Below, piece after piece: positions 40,994-50,223 of a DNA stretch of 64,000 bases (the stretch's first letter is position 1; every line of letters starts with the position of its first letter). Source of the stretch: Vicinamibacterales bacterium. Its GTDB lineage: Bacteria > Acidobacteriota > Vicinamibacteria > Vicinamibacterales > 2-12-FULL-66-21. The DNA is taken from assembly GCA_036496585.1 (NCBI GenBank), contig DASXLB010000022.1, forward strand, positions 146,772-210,771, given 5' to 3'. The notes under the pieces are model-generated. The model searched no databases, had not been told where the DNA came from, and was given only the letters and a program-made list of their open reading frames with translations. The position numbers were made by a program, and so were the translations under genes.

Positions 40994-41109
40994 CCGTAAA
41001 ACCAAGCGACTCAACAATAAGCAGAATCGTCCGCTGTCACACCTTTGGGAGGCCTTCAGCCCGATTTCCCGAGTGGCCGAGGCTCCCGGGCATCGCCACC
41101 GTGAAGGTC

Positions 41110-42870
41110 TTACCGGGGCCACTGCGCCTGGACGAAGACCCGATGCTGTTCGCCGAGGTCCCTCGCCGCCGGCGTAACGATTGTGCGCTCGCCGATTACA
41201 ATTCTGCGCGCCTGGCGAACCGCCTGGCGCACGTCTTCCTCACAGACGAAATCAGCGGGCTTGTCCTCGATCCGCGCGTCTTTGGTCGGCTCGGTCGGCG
41301 GCTTTGTCTCCGCCGATTGAGTACTTGTTGTCGGCGCGAGCGCCGGGGCCTTATACCCCCGCGAGCCGAGAAATTCGTCGATCCGGCGTGCGAGCACGTC
41401 GGCCCCGATTCCGGCGGGCGGCGGCGGCGCCGCGGGCGGACGGGGGAGGCGCGCCCGCACGAACGCATCCACCGCGGCGGAGGCTTCTGGAGCGGCGCCC
41501 GCCGCAGTCGACACCGCAGGATTGGTTTCGTACGCCAGGCGCTTGACGTTAATCAGGTGGCGCGGCGAGATGTTGTCGGACGTGATGTTGCCGCCCCATC
41601 CGCCGCAGCCCAGGGTCATCGACGGATCCAGACCAGTGGTCAGCCCGATCGAGCCGTGCGTCGTCGGAGTGTTGACCACGATGCGGTAGGCCGGCTTCTT
41701 GAGGCCGAACTCGAGAATGATCTGATCGTTGCGGGAGTGGATCGACATGGTGTGCCCCATGCCGCCATAGCGCAGGATCTGTTTGCACCGCTCGCAGCCT
41801 TCTTTCCAATCGGCGACGGTATAGAAGGACAGGACGGGCGCGAGCTTCTCGATTGACAGGGGGTAGTCCCGTCCCACGCCGTTCAGTTCGGCAATCAGCA
41901 CCCGGGTCGACGGCGGAACGCTGATCCCGGCACTTTGTGCGATGACCGTTGCCGGGCGTCCGACCAGCGCCGGATTCGGCAGACGGTTGGCGCCGAGCAG
42001 CGCCGTGGCGACCTTGTCAGCCTCGTCGGCATTGAGGAAGTACGAGCCGTTGCGGATGAACTCGCGCTTCACCTCTTCGACGATCGCTGCGTCGGCCACC
42101 ACCGAATTGGGCGACGAACAGAGCACGCCGTTGTCGAACGTCTTGCCCGTGACGATGTCGCGCACGGCTTTGGGGACGTCGGCGGAGCGCTCGATATACG
42201 ACGGCGCGTTGCCCGGACCGACGCCGTAGGCCGGCTTGCCGGCGGAATAGGCGGCGCGCACCAGCCCCATGCCTCCGGTGGCGAGGATGACGGCCGTTTC
42301 CCTGGCCTTCATCAATTCCTGCGTGCCCTCCAGTGTCACGGTGGTCATGCAGTTGATCGCCCCGTCGGGGGCGCCGGCGCGGCGCGCTGCCTCGCGCATG
42401 ATTTCAGCGGTGCGCGCGATGCACCGGACCGCGGACGGATGGGGACTGATGACGACGGGGCAGCGCGCCTTCAGGCATATCAGGATCTTGTAGATCGCCG
42501 TCGAGGTCGGGTTGGTCGTCGGGACGATGGCGCAGACGACGCCGAAGGGATCGGCGATCTCGATGACCTTGCGATCCTCGAGCCGGGCGATGACGCCGAC
42601 GGTCTTCATCGGCCGGATGAACTTGTAGATCTTCTCGGACGCGAAGAGGTTCTTCTGGACCTTGTCGGCGATGACGCCGTACCCGGTTTCCTCGTGGGCG
42701 AGGCGGGCGAGGGCTTCGGCCTGCGGCGTGACGGCGGCCGCCATCGCGTCGACGATCGCGTCGATCTGTTCCTGGGTGAACTCTGCGAGGAGCGGTGCCG
42801 CCGCGTGTGCCTGGCGCGCGAGCGACCGCGCTTCGGCTATCGAGGCGAGATCGCGATCCGTCTGGGCCAT
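41110..42870 (-). CDS. Microcompartment-type CoA-acylating aldehyde dehydrogenase with C-terminal targeting tail
   Basis: 586 residues; the catalytic part (about 1-465) is of the EutE/PduP class. Seen: IADPFGVVCAIVPTTNPTST, ISPHPSAVRC, GPGNAPSYIERSADV, catalytic Cys in FDNGVLCSSPNSVV, and GCGGWGGNITSDNI. Oxidises an aldehyde to acyl-CoA with NAD. After a Pro/Ala linker comes an amphipathic helix (ADVLARRIDEFLGSRGY), the form of an encapsulation peptide. A second linker leads to a final unit (CEEDVRQAVRQARRIVIGERTIVTPAARDLG) found on microcompartment proteins. This tail of about 120 residues is longer than usual. 47 bp downstream of the shell gene. Confidence 0.9.
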   Translation of the reverse strand: MAQTDRDLASIAEARSLARQAHAAAPLLAEFTQEQIDAIVDAMAAAVTPQAEALARLAHEETGYGVIADKVQKNLFASEKIYKFIRPMKTVGVIARLEDRKVIEIADPFGVVCAIVPTTNPTSTAIYKILICLKARCPVVISPHPSAVRCIARTAEIMREAARRAGAPDGAINCMTTVTLEGTQELMKARETAVILATGGMGLVRAAYSAGKPAYGVGPGNAPSYIERSADVPKAVRDIVTGKTFDNGVLCSSPNSVVADAAIVEEVKREFIRNGSYFLNADEADKVATALLGANRLPNPALVGRPATVIAQSAGISVPPSTRVLIAELNGVGRDYPLSIEKLAPVLSFYTVADWKEGCERCKQILRYGGMGHTMSIHSRNDQIILEFGLKKPAYRIVVNTPTTHGSIGLTTGLDPSMTLGCGGWGGNITSDNISPRHLINVKRLAYETNPAVSTAAGAAPEASAAVDAFVRARLPRPPAAPPPPAGIGADVLARRIDEFLGSRGYKAPALAPTTSTQSAETKPPTEPTKDARIEDKPADFVCEEDVRQAVRQARRIVIGERTIVTPAARDLGEQHRVFVQAQWPR

Positions 42871-42917
42871 GGACTACCCGTCATCGACATTCGGCAATGA
42901 GGCCGCGGGCGGACTGG

Positions 42918-43253
42918 CTAGCCTTTGGCGTCTTTCGGCGGCTTCGGCAGGATCTTTTCGACTTCGCTGTGCGGGCGGGGAATGACGTGGACCGAAATTA
43001 GCTCGCCGACGCGGCGCGCCGCCGCGGCGCCGGCGTCGGTCGAGGCTTTCACCGCGCCGACGTCGCCGCGCACCAGCACGGTTACATAGCCGGCACCGAT
43101 GTACTCCTTGCCGACGAGGACGACGTTCGCCGCCTTGACCATTGCGTCGGCCGCCTCGATGGAGCCGATGAGGCCCCGCGTCTCCACCATCCCGAGCGCT
43201 TCCACGTCGTGAACGCTAACATATTGCTGTACCTGCCACAACTGCTGTACCAT
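42918..43253 (-). CDS. Bacterial microcompartment shell protein, BMC-H type
   Basis: At most 111 residues, one BMC domain that forms hexameric shell tiles. Seen: [26 protein letters not shown], the pore-lining loop [21 protein letters not shown], and a C-terminal [16 protein letters not shown] that is typical. The start is uncertain: ATG 43253 gives an extra [12 protein letters not shown] segment with no ribosome site. GTG 43205 would begin two residues before [10 protein letters not shown], where most homologs start. The upstream divergent gene starts only 24 bp away, also favouring the shorter form. Only one shell gene and one enzyme are here. Confidence 0.93.
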   Translation of the reverse strand: MVQQLWQVQQYVSVHDVEALGMVETRGLIGSIEAADAMVKAANVVLVGKEYIGAGYVTVLVRGDVGAVKASTDAGAAAARRVGELISVHVIPRPHSEVEKILPKPPKDAKG

Positions 43254-43276
43254 CCGCGGCTGGTCTCAACATAGAA

Positions 43277-44140
43277 ATGCCTATAACAGCTCGTGGGTTG
43301 CTCTCCGTAGGTCTCGTCGTCCTCGCGCTTGCCGGTTGTCACGGCAAGCAGGAGAACGAGCCGGCCGTCGCCAGTCCCTCGCTGTCGTTCAGCCGCGATC
43401 GCGTTCCGATCGGCAGCGCCGTCACGCTCACCTACAAGTTCGTCGTCGCGCCGGGCGCCACGTTCGACAAGGACTACTGGGTGTTCGTGCATGTGCTCGA
43501 CCCGGAAGGGGAGCAGATGTGGACCGACGACCACCTCCCGCCGACGCCGACCAGCAAGTGGCAAGCGGGCCAGACAATCGAATACAAGCGGACGATCTTC
43601 GTGCCGAACTATCCCTACATCGGCGAAGCCAACGTCCGGCTGGGCCTCTACGATCCAGGGACCGGCAAGCGGCTGGCGCTGAGTACGACGGAGGCGTCGC
43701 GCCGGGAATACCTGGTCGCCAAGGTCCAGATCCTCGCGTCTTCCGAGAACATCTTCCTGATTCCCAAGGACGGCTGGCACCCCACCGAGGTCGACGCGAA
43801 GAATCCGCAGAGCGAGTGGCAGTGGACGAAGAAGACGGCGACCATCGCGTTCAAGAACCCGAAGAAGGACGCGACGCTGTATCTGCAGTATGACGCGAGG
43901 GTCGACCTGTTCACGCCGCCGCAGCAGGTGACGCTGAAGATCGGCGATCAGGCGGTGGGGCAGTTCGCGGCCGACGCGAAAGCGCCCACCCTGGTGACGT
44001 TCCCGCTGACCGCGGCGCAGCTCGGATCGGGCGATATGGTCGAGCTGACGATCGACCTCGACAAGACGTTCCGGCCCGGCGGCCCCGATCCGCGCGAACT
44101 GGGGATCCGCGTCTTCCACACCTACGTCGAGCCGAAATAG
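43277..44140 (+). CDS. Lipoprotein with a beta-sandwich body, unknown function
   Basis: 287 residues. Type II signal with lipobox LAGC (VGLVVLALAGCHG). The body starts with an Ig-like unit: FSRDRVPIGSAVTLTYKFVVAP, WVFVHVLDPEGEQMWTDDHLPP, RTIFVPNYPYIGEANVRLGLYDP. A second beta domain ends in ELGIRVFHTYVEPK. The HVLDPEG and LGLYDP phrases are of a kind seen in periplasmic domains beside membrane glycosyltransferases, but no enzyme motif is visible. Divergent from the shell gene, with very little room for promoters between. Confidence 0.72.
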   Translation: MPITARGLLSVGLVVLALAGCHGKQENEPAVASPSLSFSRDRVPIGSAVTLTYKFVVAPGATFDKDYWVFVHVLDPEGEQMWTDDHLPPTPTSKWQAGQTIEYKRTIFVPNYPYIGEANVRLGLYDPGTGKRLALSTTEASRREYLVAKVQILASSENIFLIPKDGWHPTEVDAKNPQSEWQWTKKTATIAFKNPKKDATLYLQYDARVDLFTPPQQVTLKIGDQAVGQFAADAKAPTLVTFPLTAAQLGSGDMVELTIDLDKTFRPGGPDPRELGIRVFHTYVEPK

Positions 44141-44218
44141 CCGGCGCGGAGGGGCGACAAGCTGGACTGTAGTGTTTCTGGACAGTCGGCCAACCAAGTG
44201 CTAGGATCGGTCGTCCCA

Positions 44219-44905
44219 ATGCAAGTGCTGAAGTTCGTTCGTTTCGTGGCGGCGGCATGTGCGTGCGTCCTGGCGACCGCTTCGATGGCGTCGGCGGAGA
44301 TTGTCTACATGACCTCCGGCGGGACGCTCTCGGTGAAGGGACACACGGTCGACGGCGACTCGATCACGCTGTCGCTTCGCAACGGCGGCACGGTGACCTG
44401 CGACAAGGAGCTCATCGACAGGATCGTGCCCGACGAAGTGCCGCACCCGGATCCGGCGCCGCCGGCCCTGGCGCCGATCGCGCCCGCAGCCGCCGCGGCG
44501 CTGACGAAAACGACCCAGCTCCACGATACCGCCTACGCCAACCTGATCGAATCGGTCTCGGCGACCTACGGTGTCGACCCGATTCTCGTGCAGGCGCTCA
44601 TCCAGGTCGAATCGAACTACAACCCGCGGTCGCGTTCTGCCAAGGGGGCGATGGGGCTGATGCAGTTGATGCCGTCGGTTGCCAGGGAATACAACGTCCG
44701 GAACGCCTACGATCCGGCGTCGAACGTCGACGCGGGCGTCCACAAGCTGAAGTCGCTGATCGAGTCGATGCGGGGAGACCTGTCGCTGGCCCTGGCGGCC
44801 TACAACGCTGGCGAAGCGGCGGTGAGCAAGTTCGGCGGTGTCCCCCCCTACCGCGAGACGCAGCACTACGTGTCGCGGATCCTGGCGCTCGTCGGCGCGC
44901 GGTAA
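44219..44905 (+). CDS. Soluble lytic transglycosylase (SLT domain)
   Basis: 228 residues from ATG 44219. Signal peptide (VRFVAAACACVLATASMASA), a short beta domain (IVYMTSGGTLSVKGHTVDGD, GGTVTCDKELIDRIVP) of the DUF4124 or SHD1-like kind, a Pro/Ala linker and an SLT fold. In the SLT fold lie the catalytic Glu in QALIQVESNYNP, GAMGLMQLMP, NVDAGVHKLK and LALAAYNAGEAAV. Such small transglycosylases open peptidoglycan for envelope-spanning machines. The pilus/secretion locus begins 202 bp downstream on the same strand, so a service role for it is likely. Confidence 0.9.
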   Translation: MQVLKFVRFVAAACACVLATASMASAEIVYMTSGGTLSVKGHTVDGDSITLSLRNGGTVTCDKELIDRIVPDEVPHPDPAPPALAPIAPAAAAALTKTTQLHDTAYANLIESVSATYGVDPILVQALIQVESNYNPRSRSAKGAMGLMQLMPSVAREYNVRNAYDPASNVDAGVHKLKSLIESMRGDLSLALAAYNAGEAAVSKFGGVPPYRETQHYVSRILALVGAR

Positions 44906-44916
44906 GACACGCAACA

Positions 44917-45010
44917 GCCAGCCGGCCCCAGGCCAGCCGGGCCCCCGGCCAGCCCGGACCCAGCCAGAGCCCGCATAACTCCGTCTAATCCAATTAGTTG
45001 TGTAATATTG
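44917..45010. repeat. CCAGCC/GGCC-rich repeat followed by an AT-rich promoter-like patch
   Basis: 44917-44973 is built of degenerate CCAGCC(CGG) units with a GGGCCCCCGG core, a possible terminator for the transglycosylase gene. 44984-45010 is strikingly AT-rich for this genome and holds TAATAT at 45003-45008, a -10-like box about 100 nt before pilC. No good -35 is visible. Confidence 0.4.
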
Positions 45011-45107
45011 TGTGGCTGAACGCACGCGCCCGCCGCCGCCAGGCCGCCAACTGACGCGCGGACGCGGGAGTCGGGCGCGGCCACGCACCCACTGAGCGGA
45101 ATAACAG

Positions 45108-46328
45108 ATGGAGTTCAGATGCAGGCTCGGCACGCCCGGTGGCGAGATCACCGAAGGCGTCTACGTCGCGGATAGCGAGGCCCGGCTCCGCCGCGAGTTC
45201 GAGGACAAGGGTCTGTATGTCCTCGCCATCCAACAGGCGGGCCGCCGCGCGCTCGCCGGCGTTCGCCTGCCGCCGCTGCCGAGGCGCCGCAAGGTCTCGA
45301 GCCGCGAATTCCTCGTGTTCAACCAGGAACTGGCGACGCTGCTCAAGGCCGGCATGCCGCTCGTCCAGTCGCTGGACATCCTGCGGCGCCGCGTGACGAA
45401 CCCGACCCTGAAGGCGGTGCTCGACGACGTGCACGAACGGGTGCGGTCTGGGAGCGCGCTTTCGGAGGCGTTCGAGGCGCACGGCGCTCTGTTCCCCGGC
45501 GTCTACACCGCGTCGCTCCTTGCGGGGGAGAAGTCGGGCAGTCTCGAGGCGGTGCTGCGCCGCTACGTCAACTACGTGAAGATCGTCTCGGGCGTGAAGC
45601 GCAAGACGGTCTCGGCGCTGGTCTACCCGGCGATCCTGGTCCTGTTGTCGCTCTGCGTCGTGACCGTCATCGTCGTCAAGGTCGTGCCGGAGTTCGGCGC
45701 GTTCTACAACCAGTTCGGCAAGGAACTGCCGCTGTCGACGCGGATCATCGTCGGCGTGTCGGAGTTCGTGACGACGTATTACTTCCTGATTTTCGCCGCG
45801 ATCGCGGCCGCGGCGATCGGGGGCTACGCCTGGGTGAAACGGCCCGGCCAGCGGAGGCGACTCGATCGCCTCCTGCTCAAGCTGCCGATGATCGGCCCGA
45901 TCGCGCAGAAGTTCTCGACCGCGCAGGGCTCGCGGACGCTGGCGACGCTGCTCGGCGGCGGCATTCCGCTCGTCAACGCGCTCGAGGTCACGGCGCGGTC
46001 GATGGGGAATCAGTTCATGGCCGCCGAGATGGTGACGGCCGCGCAGCAGGTGCGTGAGGGACGCTCGCTCGCCGCCGCCATGCAGGATAGCGGCATTTAT
46101 CCCGACGTCGCGCTCAAGATGGTCGAGGTCGGCGAGTCAACGGGCGCGCTGCAGGAGATGCTCAACAGCCTGTCCGACTTCTACGACGAGGAGATCGACA
46201 CCAACCTGGGCCGGTTCATCACGGTCGTCGAGCCGGCGCTGCTGGTGATCATGGGGATCGTCATCGCAGGGCTGCTGCTGTCGCTGTATATGCCGCTCTT
46301 CAATTTGTCGTCGGCGGTCAGTGGTTAG
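45108..46328 (+). CDS. pilC: Type IV pilus/type II secretion inner membrane platform protein
   Basis: 406 residues, PilC/GspF family. Two GspF domains of about 120 residues (FLVFNQELATLLKAGMPLVQSLDIL and KFSTAQGSRTLATLLGGGIPLVNALEV), with three membrane helices (ALVYPAILVLLSLCVVTVIVV, FLIFAAIAAAAIGGYAWV, PALLVIMGIVIAGLLLSLYMPL). It connects the assembly ATPase to the pseudopilus. First gene of the hybrid locus that continues to 54.4 kb. 36 bp of repeat-like sequence (GTGGGCAGTAGGCAGTAG) separate it from pilB. Confidence 0.94.
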   Translation: MEFRCRLGTPGGEITEGVYVADSEARLRREFEDKGLYVLAIQQAGRRALAGVRLPPLPRRRKVSSREFLVFNQELATLLKAGMPLVQSLDILRRRVTNPTLKAVLDDVHERVRSGSALSEAFEAHGALFPGVYTASLLAGEKSGSLEAVLRRYVNYVKIVSGVKRKTVSALVYPAILVLLSLCVVTVIVVKVVPEFGAFYNQFGKELPLSTRIIVGVSEFVTTYYFLIFAAIAAAAIGGYAWVKRPGQRRRLDRLLLKLPMIGPIAQKFSTAQGSRTLATLLGGGIPLVNALEVTARSMGNQFMAAEMVTAAQQVREGRSLAAAMQDSGIYPDVALKMVEVGESTGALQEMLNSLSDFYDEEIDTNLGRFITVVEPALLVIMGIVIAGLLLSLYMPLFNLSSAVSG

Positions 46329-46364
46329 GCGGCCGTGGGCCGTGGGCAGTAGGCAGTAGGGAGC

Positions 46365-48026
46365 ATGGACAACAACACGACCGCGGCGGCGGACCACAAC
46401 GAGCTCTATGCCGATGCGGCGGCGCCGCAGCGATCGGCGGCCGAACTGGCGGCCGAGGTCGCCGAGGCGCACCGCCTTGCGGACCGCTACCGGCTGCCGT
46501 TCCTCGACCTGGCGCACTTCAACATTGATCACGATCTGTTCCGAACGATTCCAGCCGAGCTGATGCTGCGCTACGGCTTCGTCCCCTACCGGCGCGAAGG
46601 GGGCACGCTCGCGATCGTCGTCAGCGATCCGCGGGACCTGCCGATGATCGACGAACTCGCCGTGCATCTCGGCTCGCCGATTCGCGTGCTGGTCGCCCCG
46701 CACTCCGCGATCCAGGGCATCCTCAAGAAGAGCGAGAGCTCGACGCGCGTGCTCGAGGAGGCGACCGAGAGCTTCCAGCTGCAGATCCTCCGCGAAGACG
46801 AACAGGGCGAAGAGCAGCTCACGGTCGAGAAGCTCACCGCCGACACCAGCCCGGTGATCCGGCTCGTCGACACCACCATCTACACCGCGCTCCAGCGGCG
46901 GGCGAGCGACATCCACATCGAGACCCAGGACGACGCGGTCTACGTGAAGTACCGCATCGACGGCGTGCTGCAGTCGGCGATGCGGCCGATCGACAAGCGC
47001 TTCCACAGCACGATCATCTCGCGCGTCAAGGTCATGGCGGAGCTCGACATCGCCGAAAAGCGCGTCCCGCAGGACGGCCGCTTCCGGCTCCGGCTGGGCG
47101 GCAAGACGATCGACTTCCGCGTCTCGGTGATGCCGAGCGCCCACGGCGAGGACGTGGTCATCCGCATCCTCGACAAGGAGTCGATCAGCGAGCAGTTCAC
47201 CGAGCTGCGCCTCGACATCCTGGGCTTCCCGGAGGACGAGCTGCGCCGGTTCCGCAAGTACATCCGCGAGCCGTACGGGATGGTGCTGGTGACCGGACCA
47301 ACCGGCTCGGGCAAGACCACGACGCTCTACGCCGCGCTTTCCGAGATCAAGACGATCGAGGACAAGATCGTCACCATCGAGGATCCGGTGGAGTACCAGC
47401 TGCGCGGCATCACCCAGATTCCGATCAACGAGAAGAAGGGCCTGACGTTCGCGCGCGGCCTGCGCTCGATCCTCCGCCACGATCCGGACAAGATCATGGT
47501 CGGCGAGATCCGCGACAACGAGACGGCGCAGATCGCCATCAATTCGGCGCTGACCGGCCATCTCGTGTTCACGACCGTGCACGCCAACAACGTCATCGAC
47601 GTCCTGGGCCGCTTCCTCAACATGGGCGTCGAGGCCTACCAGTTCGTGTCGGCGCTCAACTGCGTGCTGGCGCAGCGGCTCGTGCGCAACATCTGCGTGC
47701 ACTGCAAGCGCCCCGCGAAAGTCAGCCGCGCGCAGCTGCTCGAGTCGGCGCTCGACCCCGATCTGGCTGATGCCGGCCGGTTCTTCGAGGGAGCCGGCTG
47801 CATCGAATGCGGAGGCACCGGCTTCAAGGGGCGCACAGCCATATGCGAGCTGCTCGATCTGTCCGATAACATCCGCGAGATCATCCTGGCCCGCCGTCCC
47901 AACTCCGAAATCAAGAAGGCGGCCCGCGACGAGGGGATGCGCTCCCTCCGCGAGTCGGCCGTGGAGCAGGTGCTGGCCGGCAAGACGACGCTGCGCGAGG
48001 TCAACAAGGTGACCTTCGTCGAGTAA
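46365..48026 (+). CDS. pilB: Type II secretion/pilus assembly ATPase, GspE/PilB family
   Basis: 553 residues. N-terminal MshEN-type domain (RYRLPFLDLAHFNIDHDLF), then the motor: ASDIHIE Asp box, Walker A GPTGSGKTTT, Walker B (DKIMVGEIRDNETA) and the His box LVFTTVHANN. A tetracysteine zinc motif follows, CVHCKRP and CIECGGTGFKGR, the mark of GspE/PilB rather than PilT. Hexameric motor driving pilin or pseudopilin polymerisation. A start at ATG 46365 gives a short acidic leader before the first conserved block. Confidence 0.95.
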   Translation: MDNNTTAAADHNELYADAAAPQRSAAELAAEVAEAHRLADRYRLPFLDLAHFNIDHDLFRTIPAELMLRYGFVPYRREGGTLAIVVSDPRDLPMIDELAVHLGSPIRVLVAPHSAIQGILKKSESSTRVLEEATESFQLQILREDEQGEEQLTVEKLTADTSPVIRLVDTTIYTALQRRASDIHIETQDDAVYVKYRIDGVLQSAMRPIDKRFHSTIISRVKVMAELDIAEKRVPQDGRFRLRLGGKTIDFRVSVMPSAHGEDVVIRILDKESISEQFTELRLDILGFPEDELRRFRKYIREPYGMVLVTGPTGSGKTTTLYAALSEIKTIEDKIVTIEDPVEYQLRGITQIPINEKKGLTFARGLRSILRHDPDKIMVGEIRDNETAQIAINSALTGHLVFTTVHANNVIDVLGRFLNMGVEAYQFVSALNCVLAQRLVRNICVHCKRPAKVSRAQLLESALDPDLADAGRFFEGAGCIECGGTGFKGRTAICELLDLSDNIREIILARRPNSEIKKAARDEGMRSLRESAVEQVLAGKTTLREVNKVTFVE

Positions 48027-48029
48027 CCG

Positions 48030-49031
48030 ATGTCGAAGCTGCCCGCCTTCCTGGTGAGCCCGCCGCCGTCGGTCGGCGTCGAGATTGCGGCCGATCGCGT
48101 CACCGCGGTGTCGCTGACCCGTCAGGCCGGCGCCTGGGTCGTGGCCGCGCACGGCACCGAACGGGTCGCCCCGGGCGTCGTGACGCCTGCCCTCAACGCC
48201 TCGAATGTGCACGACAGGCGCGCCTTATCGGCAGCGCTGCGCTCGGCGTTCGATCGCCTGGGGGTGCGGCCGCGCCGGGTCGGGCTCGTCATCCCCGACA
48301 CTGCGGCCAAGGTCTCGCTGCTGCGCTTCGAGAAGGTGCCGGCCGCCTCCGATCTCGATCAATTGATCCGCTGGCAGGTGCGCAAGGCAGCGCCGTTCAG
48401 GCCGGAGGACGCGCAGATCTCGTGGGTGCCGGCGGCGCCGATTCCCGGTGGCGGACGCGAATACCTGGTGACGATGGCCCGCCGTGACGTCGTCGAGAGC
48501 TACATGCACGCGTGCGCCGATGCCGGCGCCGCGGCCGGCATCGTGGACCTCGCCTCGCTGAACCTGATCAACGCGGCGCTGGTGAGCGCCGGTTCCGCGC
48601 CGGGAACCGGCGACTGGCTCGTCGTGCACGTGGCCTCCGACTACGCGACGCTGGCGATCGTCCGCGACGGCCAGTTGATCTTCTTCCGCAACCGCGCCTC
48701 GGCCGGCTCGGGGCCGTCCGCGCCGGGCAACGCCGCGCCGTTCGACGGCGACGGCGATCTCGCCGATGTGGTCCACCAGACGGCGATGTATCACGAGGAC
48801 CGTCTGGGCGGACAGCGGTTCGCGCACGTGGTCCTCTCCGGCGCCGCGGCGCGCGGCGCCGAGGTCGCGGAGCGGCTGCGGCAGGTGCTCGAGGGGCGGA
48901 TGGGCGTGCGGGTCGAGTCGCTCGACTTCCGCGGCACGGCCGCGATGCGCGATCGGATTGGAGCGGGGCCGGAACTGCTCGATGCGCTGGCGCCGGCCGT
49001 CGGCGTGGTGCTGCGGGAGCGCGCCGCCTGA
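48030..49031 (+). CDS. pilM: Pilus assembly protein PilM-like (actin-fold)
   Basis: 333 residues. Actin-like ATPase fold: VGVEIAADRVTAVSL at the phosphate-1 site, RVGLVIPDTAAKVSLLRFEKVP, LDQLIRWQVRKAAPF (as in PilM/GspL) and VVHVASDYATLAIV. The expected INYDP-type partner region lies in the following PilN. PilM forms the cytoplasmic part of the alignment complex. It starts 3 nt after pilB and its stop shares a base with the pilN start. The nucleotide site looks looser than in E. coli PilM, so ATP binding is uncertain. Confidence 0.86.
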   Translation: MSKLPAFLVSPPPSVGVEIAADRVTAVSLTRQAGAWVVAAHGTERVAPGVVTPALNASNVHDRRALSAALRSAFDRLGVRPRRVGLVIPDTAAKVSLLRFEKVPAASDLDQLIRWQVRKAAPFRPEDAQISWVPAAPIPGGGREYLVTMARRDVVESYMHACADAGAAAGIVDLASLNLINAALVSAGSAPGTGDWLVVHVASDYATLAIVRDGQLIFFRNRASAGSGPSAPGNAAPFDGDGDLADVVHQTAMYHEDRLGGQRFAHVVLSGAAARGAEVAERLRQVLEGRMGVRVESLDFRGTAAMRDRIGAGPELLDALAPAVGVVLRERAA

Positions 49032-49639
49032 TGCTGCGCGCGAATCTGTCGACCCGCCCGTTCTACAACGAACGCGCCATCCACGTGGCGGTGGCGCTCG
49101 TCGCCGCGCTGGTGCTCGCCGTCACGATATGGCAGGTCGCGCGGGTCGTCCGCCTGTCGCGCTACAAGACCGAGCTGACCACGGCGATCAACCGCGACCG
49201 CCGCGAGACCGAGACCGCGGCGCGCGAGGCGCAGCAGATCCGACGGGGCCTCGATCAGAAGCAGTTGACCGCGCTCTCGGCCTCCGCCAAGGAGGCCAAC
49301 AATCTGATCGCGCAGCGCACGTTCTCGTGGACGCAGCTCTTCAACGAAATCGAGACTACGCTGCCCGACAACGTGATGCTGATGGGGGTGCACCCGGAGA
49401 TCAAGGACGGCCTGACCCGGCTCAATCTCGACGTGCAGGGGCGCACCGAAGACGAGATCGACGCGTTCTGGGATCGTCTCGAGAAAACCGGACGCTTCCA
49501 CAACGTGGCGTGGAGCAACGTCAGCGTCACCGAAGACGGGCTGCAGCGGATGGTGATGAATGCCACCTACACCGCAAGCCAGCCGTCAGCGCGGCCGGCC
49601 TCGGCTGCTCCGGCGGCGCCTCGCGGAGGGACTGAGTGA
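49031..49639 (+). CDS. pilN: Pilus assembly protein PilN-like
   Basis: 202 residues: short cytoplasmic N-terminus with NLSTRPFYNE (the PilM-binding segment), one membrane helix (HVAVALVAALVLAVTIWQV), a coiled coil (DRRRETETAAREAQQIRRGL) and a ferredoxin-like domain. Ala/Pro-rich tail. Overlaps pilM (TGATG) and pilO (GTGA), so the alignment-complex proteins are made in step. Confidence 0.87.
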   Translation: MLRANLSTRPFYNERAIHVAVALVAALVLAVTIWQVARVVRLSRYKTELTTAINRDRRETETAAREAQQIRRGLDQKQLTALSASAKEANNLIAQRTFSWTQLFNEIETTLPDNVMLMGVHPEIKDGLTRLNLDVQGRTEDEIDAFWDRLEKTGRFHNVAWSNVSVTEDGLQRMVMNATYTASQPSARPASAAPAAPRGGTE

Positions 49640-50223
49640 CGTCGCTGCAGCGCGTGTTCACCGACAAGCGCCGGCTCGTCGTGCCGCTGGGGCTGTTCGT
49701 CCTGGCGAACCTCGCCCTGTTTGCGGTGGTCGTGTTTCCGCTCGGCCGCCAGGTGCTGAACGCCGAGGCTGAGGCGCGGGTGCAGCACGAGCAGCTCAAC
49801 GCCGCGCGCTACGACTTGAAGAGCGCGAAGGCCACCGTCACCGGCAAGTCGCAGGCCGACGCGGCGCTCCAGAAGTTCTACAAGGAGGTCCTGCCCGGCG
49901 ACCAGGGGGTTGCGCGGCGGATCACCTACACGCGTCTCGCCCGGATCGCGCACGAGGCCAACGTCCGCCTCGAGCACGGCACCAACACGGTCACGCGCGA
50001 GAAGGGCAGTTCGCTGTCGAAGCTGACGACCACCTATACGCTCACAGGCGACTACCGCAACGTGCGGCGGTTCATCTATGCCATCGAGACGGCGCCCGAG
50101 TTCATCGTCATCGAGAACGTCGGCTTGCAGTCGGCCGCGGAACCGCAGCAGCAGTCGAACCATGGCCTGGGCATGACGCTCGACATCGCCACGTATTTCC
50201 GGTCGGAGAATGGCGGTCAGTAG
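49636..50223 (+). CDS. pilO: Pilus assembly protein PilO-like
   Basis: 195 residues from GTG 49636. One N-terminal membrane helix (VVPLGLFVLANLALFAVVVFPL), coiled coil (ALNAEAEARVQHEQLNAARYDLK region) and a ferredoxin-like domain (VRRFIYAIETAPEFIVIENVGL). Pairs with PilN in the periplasm. Overlaps the next gene by 14 nt. Length and topology are normal. Confidence 0.85.
   Translation: MTSLQRVFTDKRRLVVPLGLFVLANLALFAVVVFPLGRQVLNAEAEARVQHEQLNAARYDLKSAKATVTGKSQADAALQKFYKEVLPGDQGVARRITYTRLARIAHEANVRLEHGTNTVTREKGSSLSKLTTTYTLTGDYRNVRRFIYAIETAPEFIVIENVGLQSAAEPQQQSNHGLGMTLDIATYFRSENGGQ

Noticed and set aside
45011-45028. GG-N10-GC match before pilC as a sigma-54 promoter
   Set aside because: Only the dinucleotides match; the -12 box is ACGC rather than TTGC.
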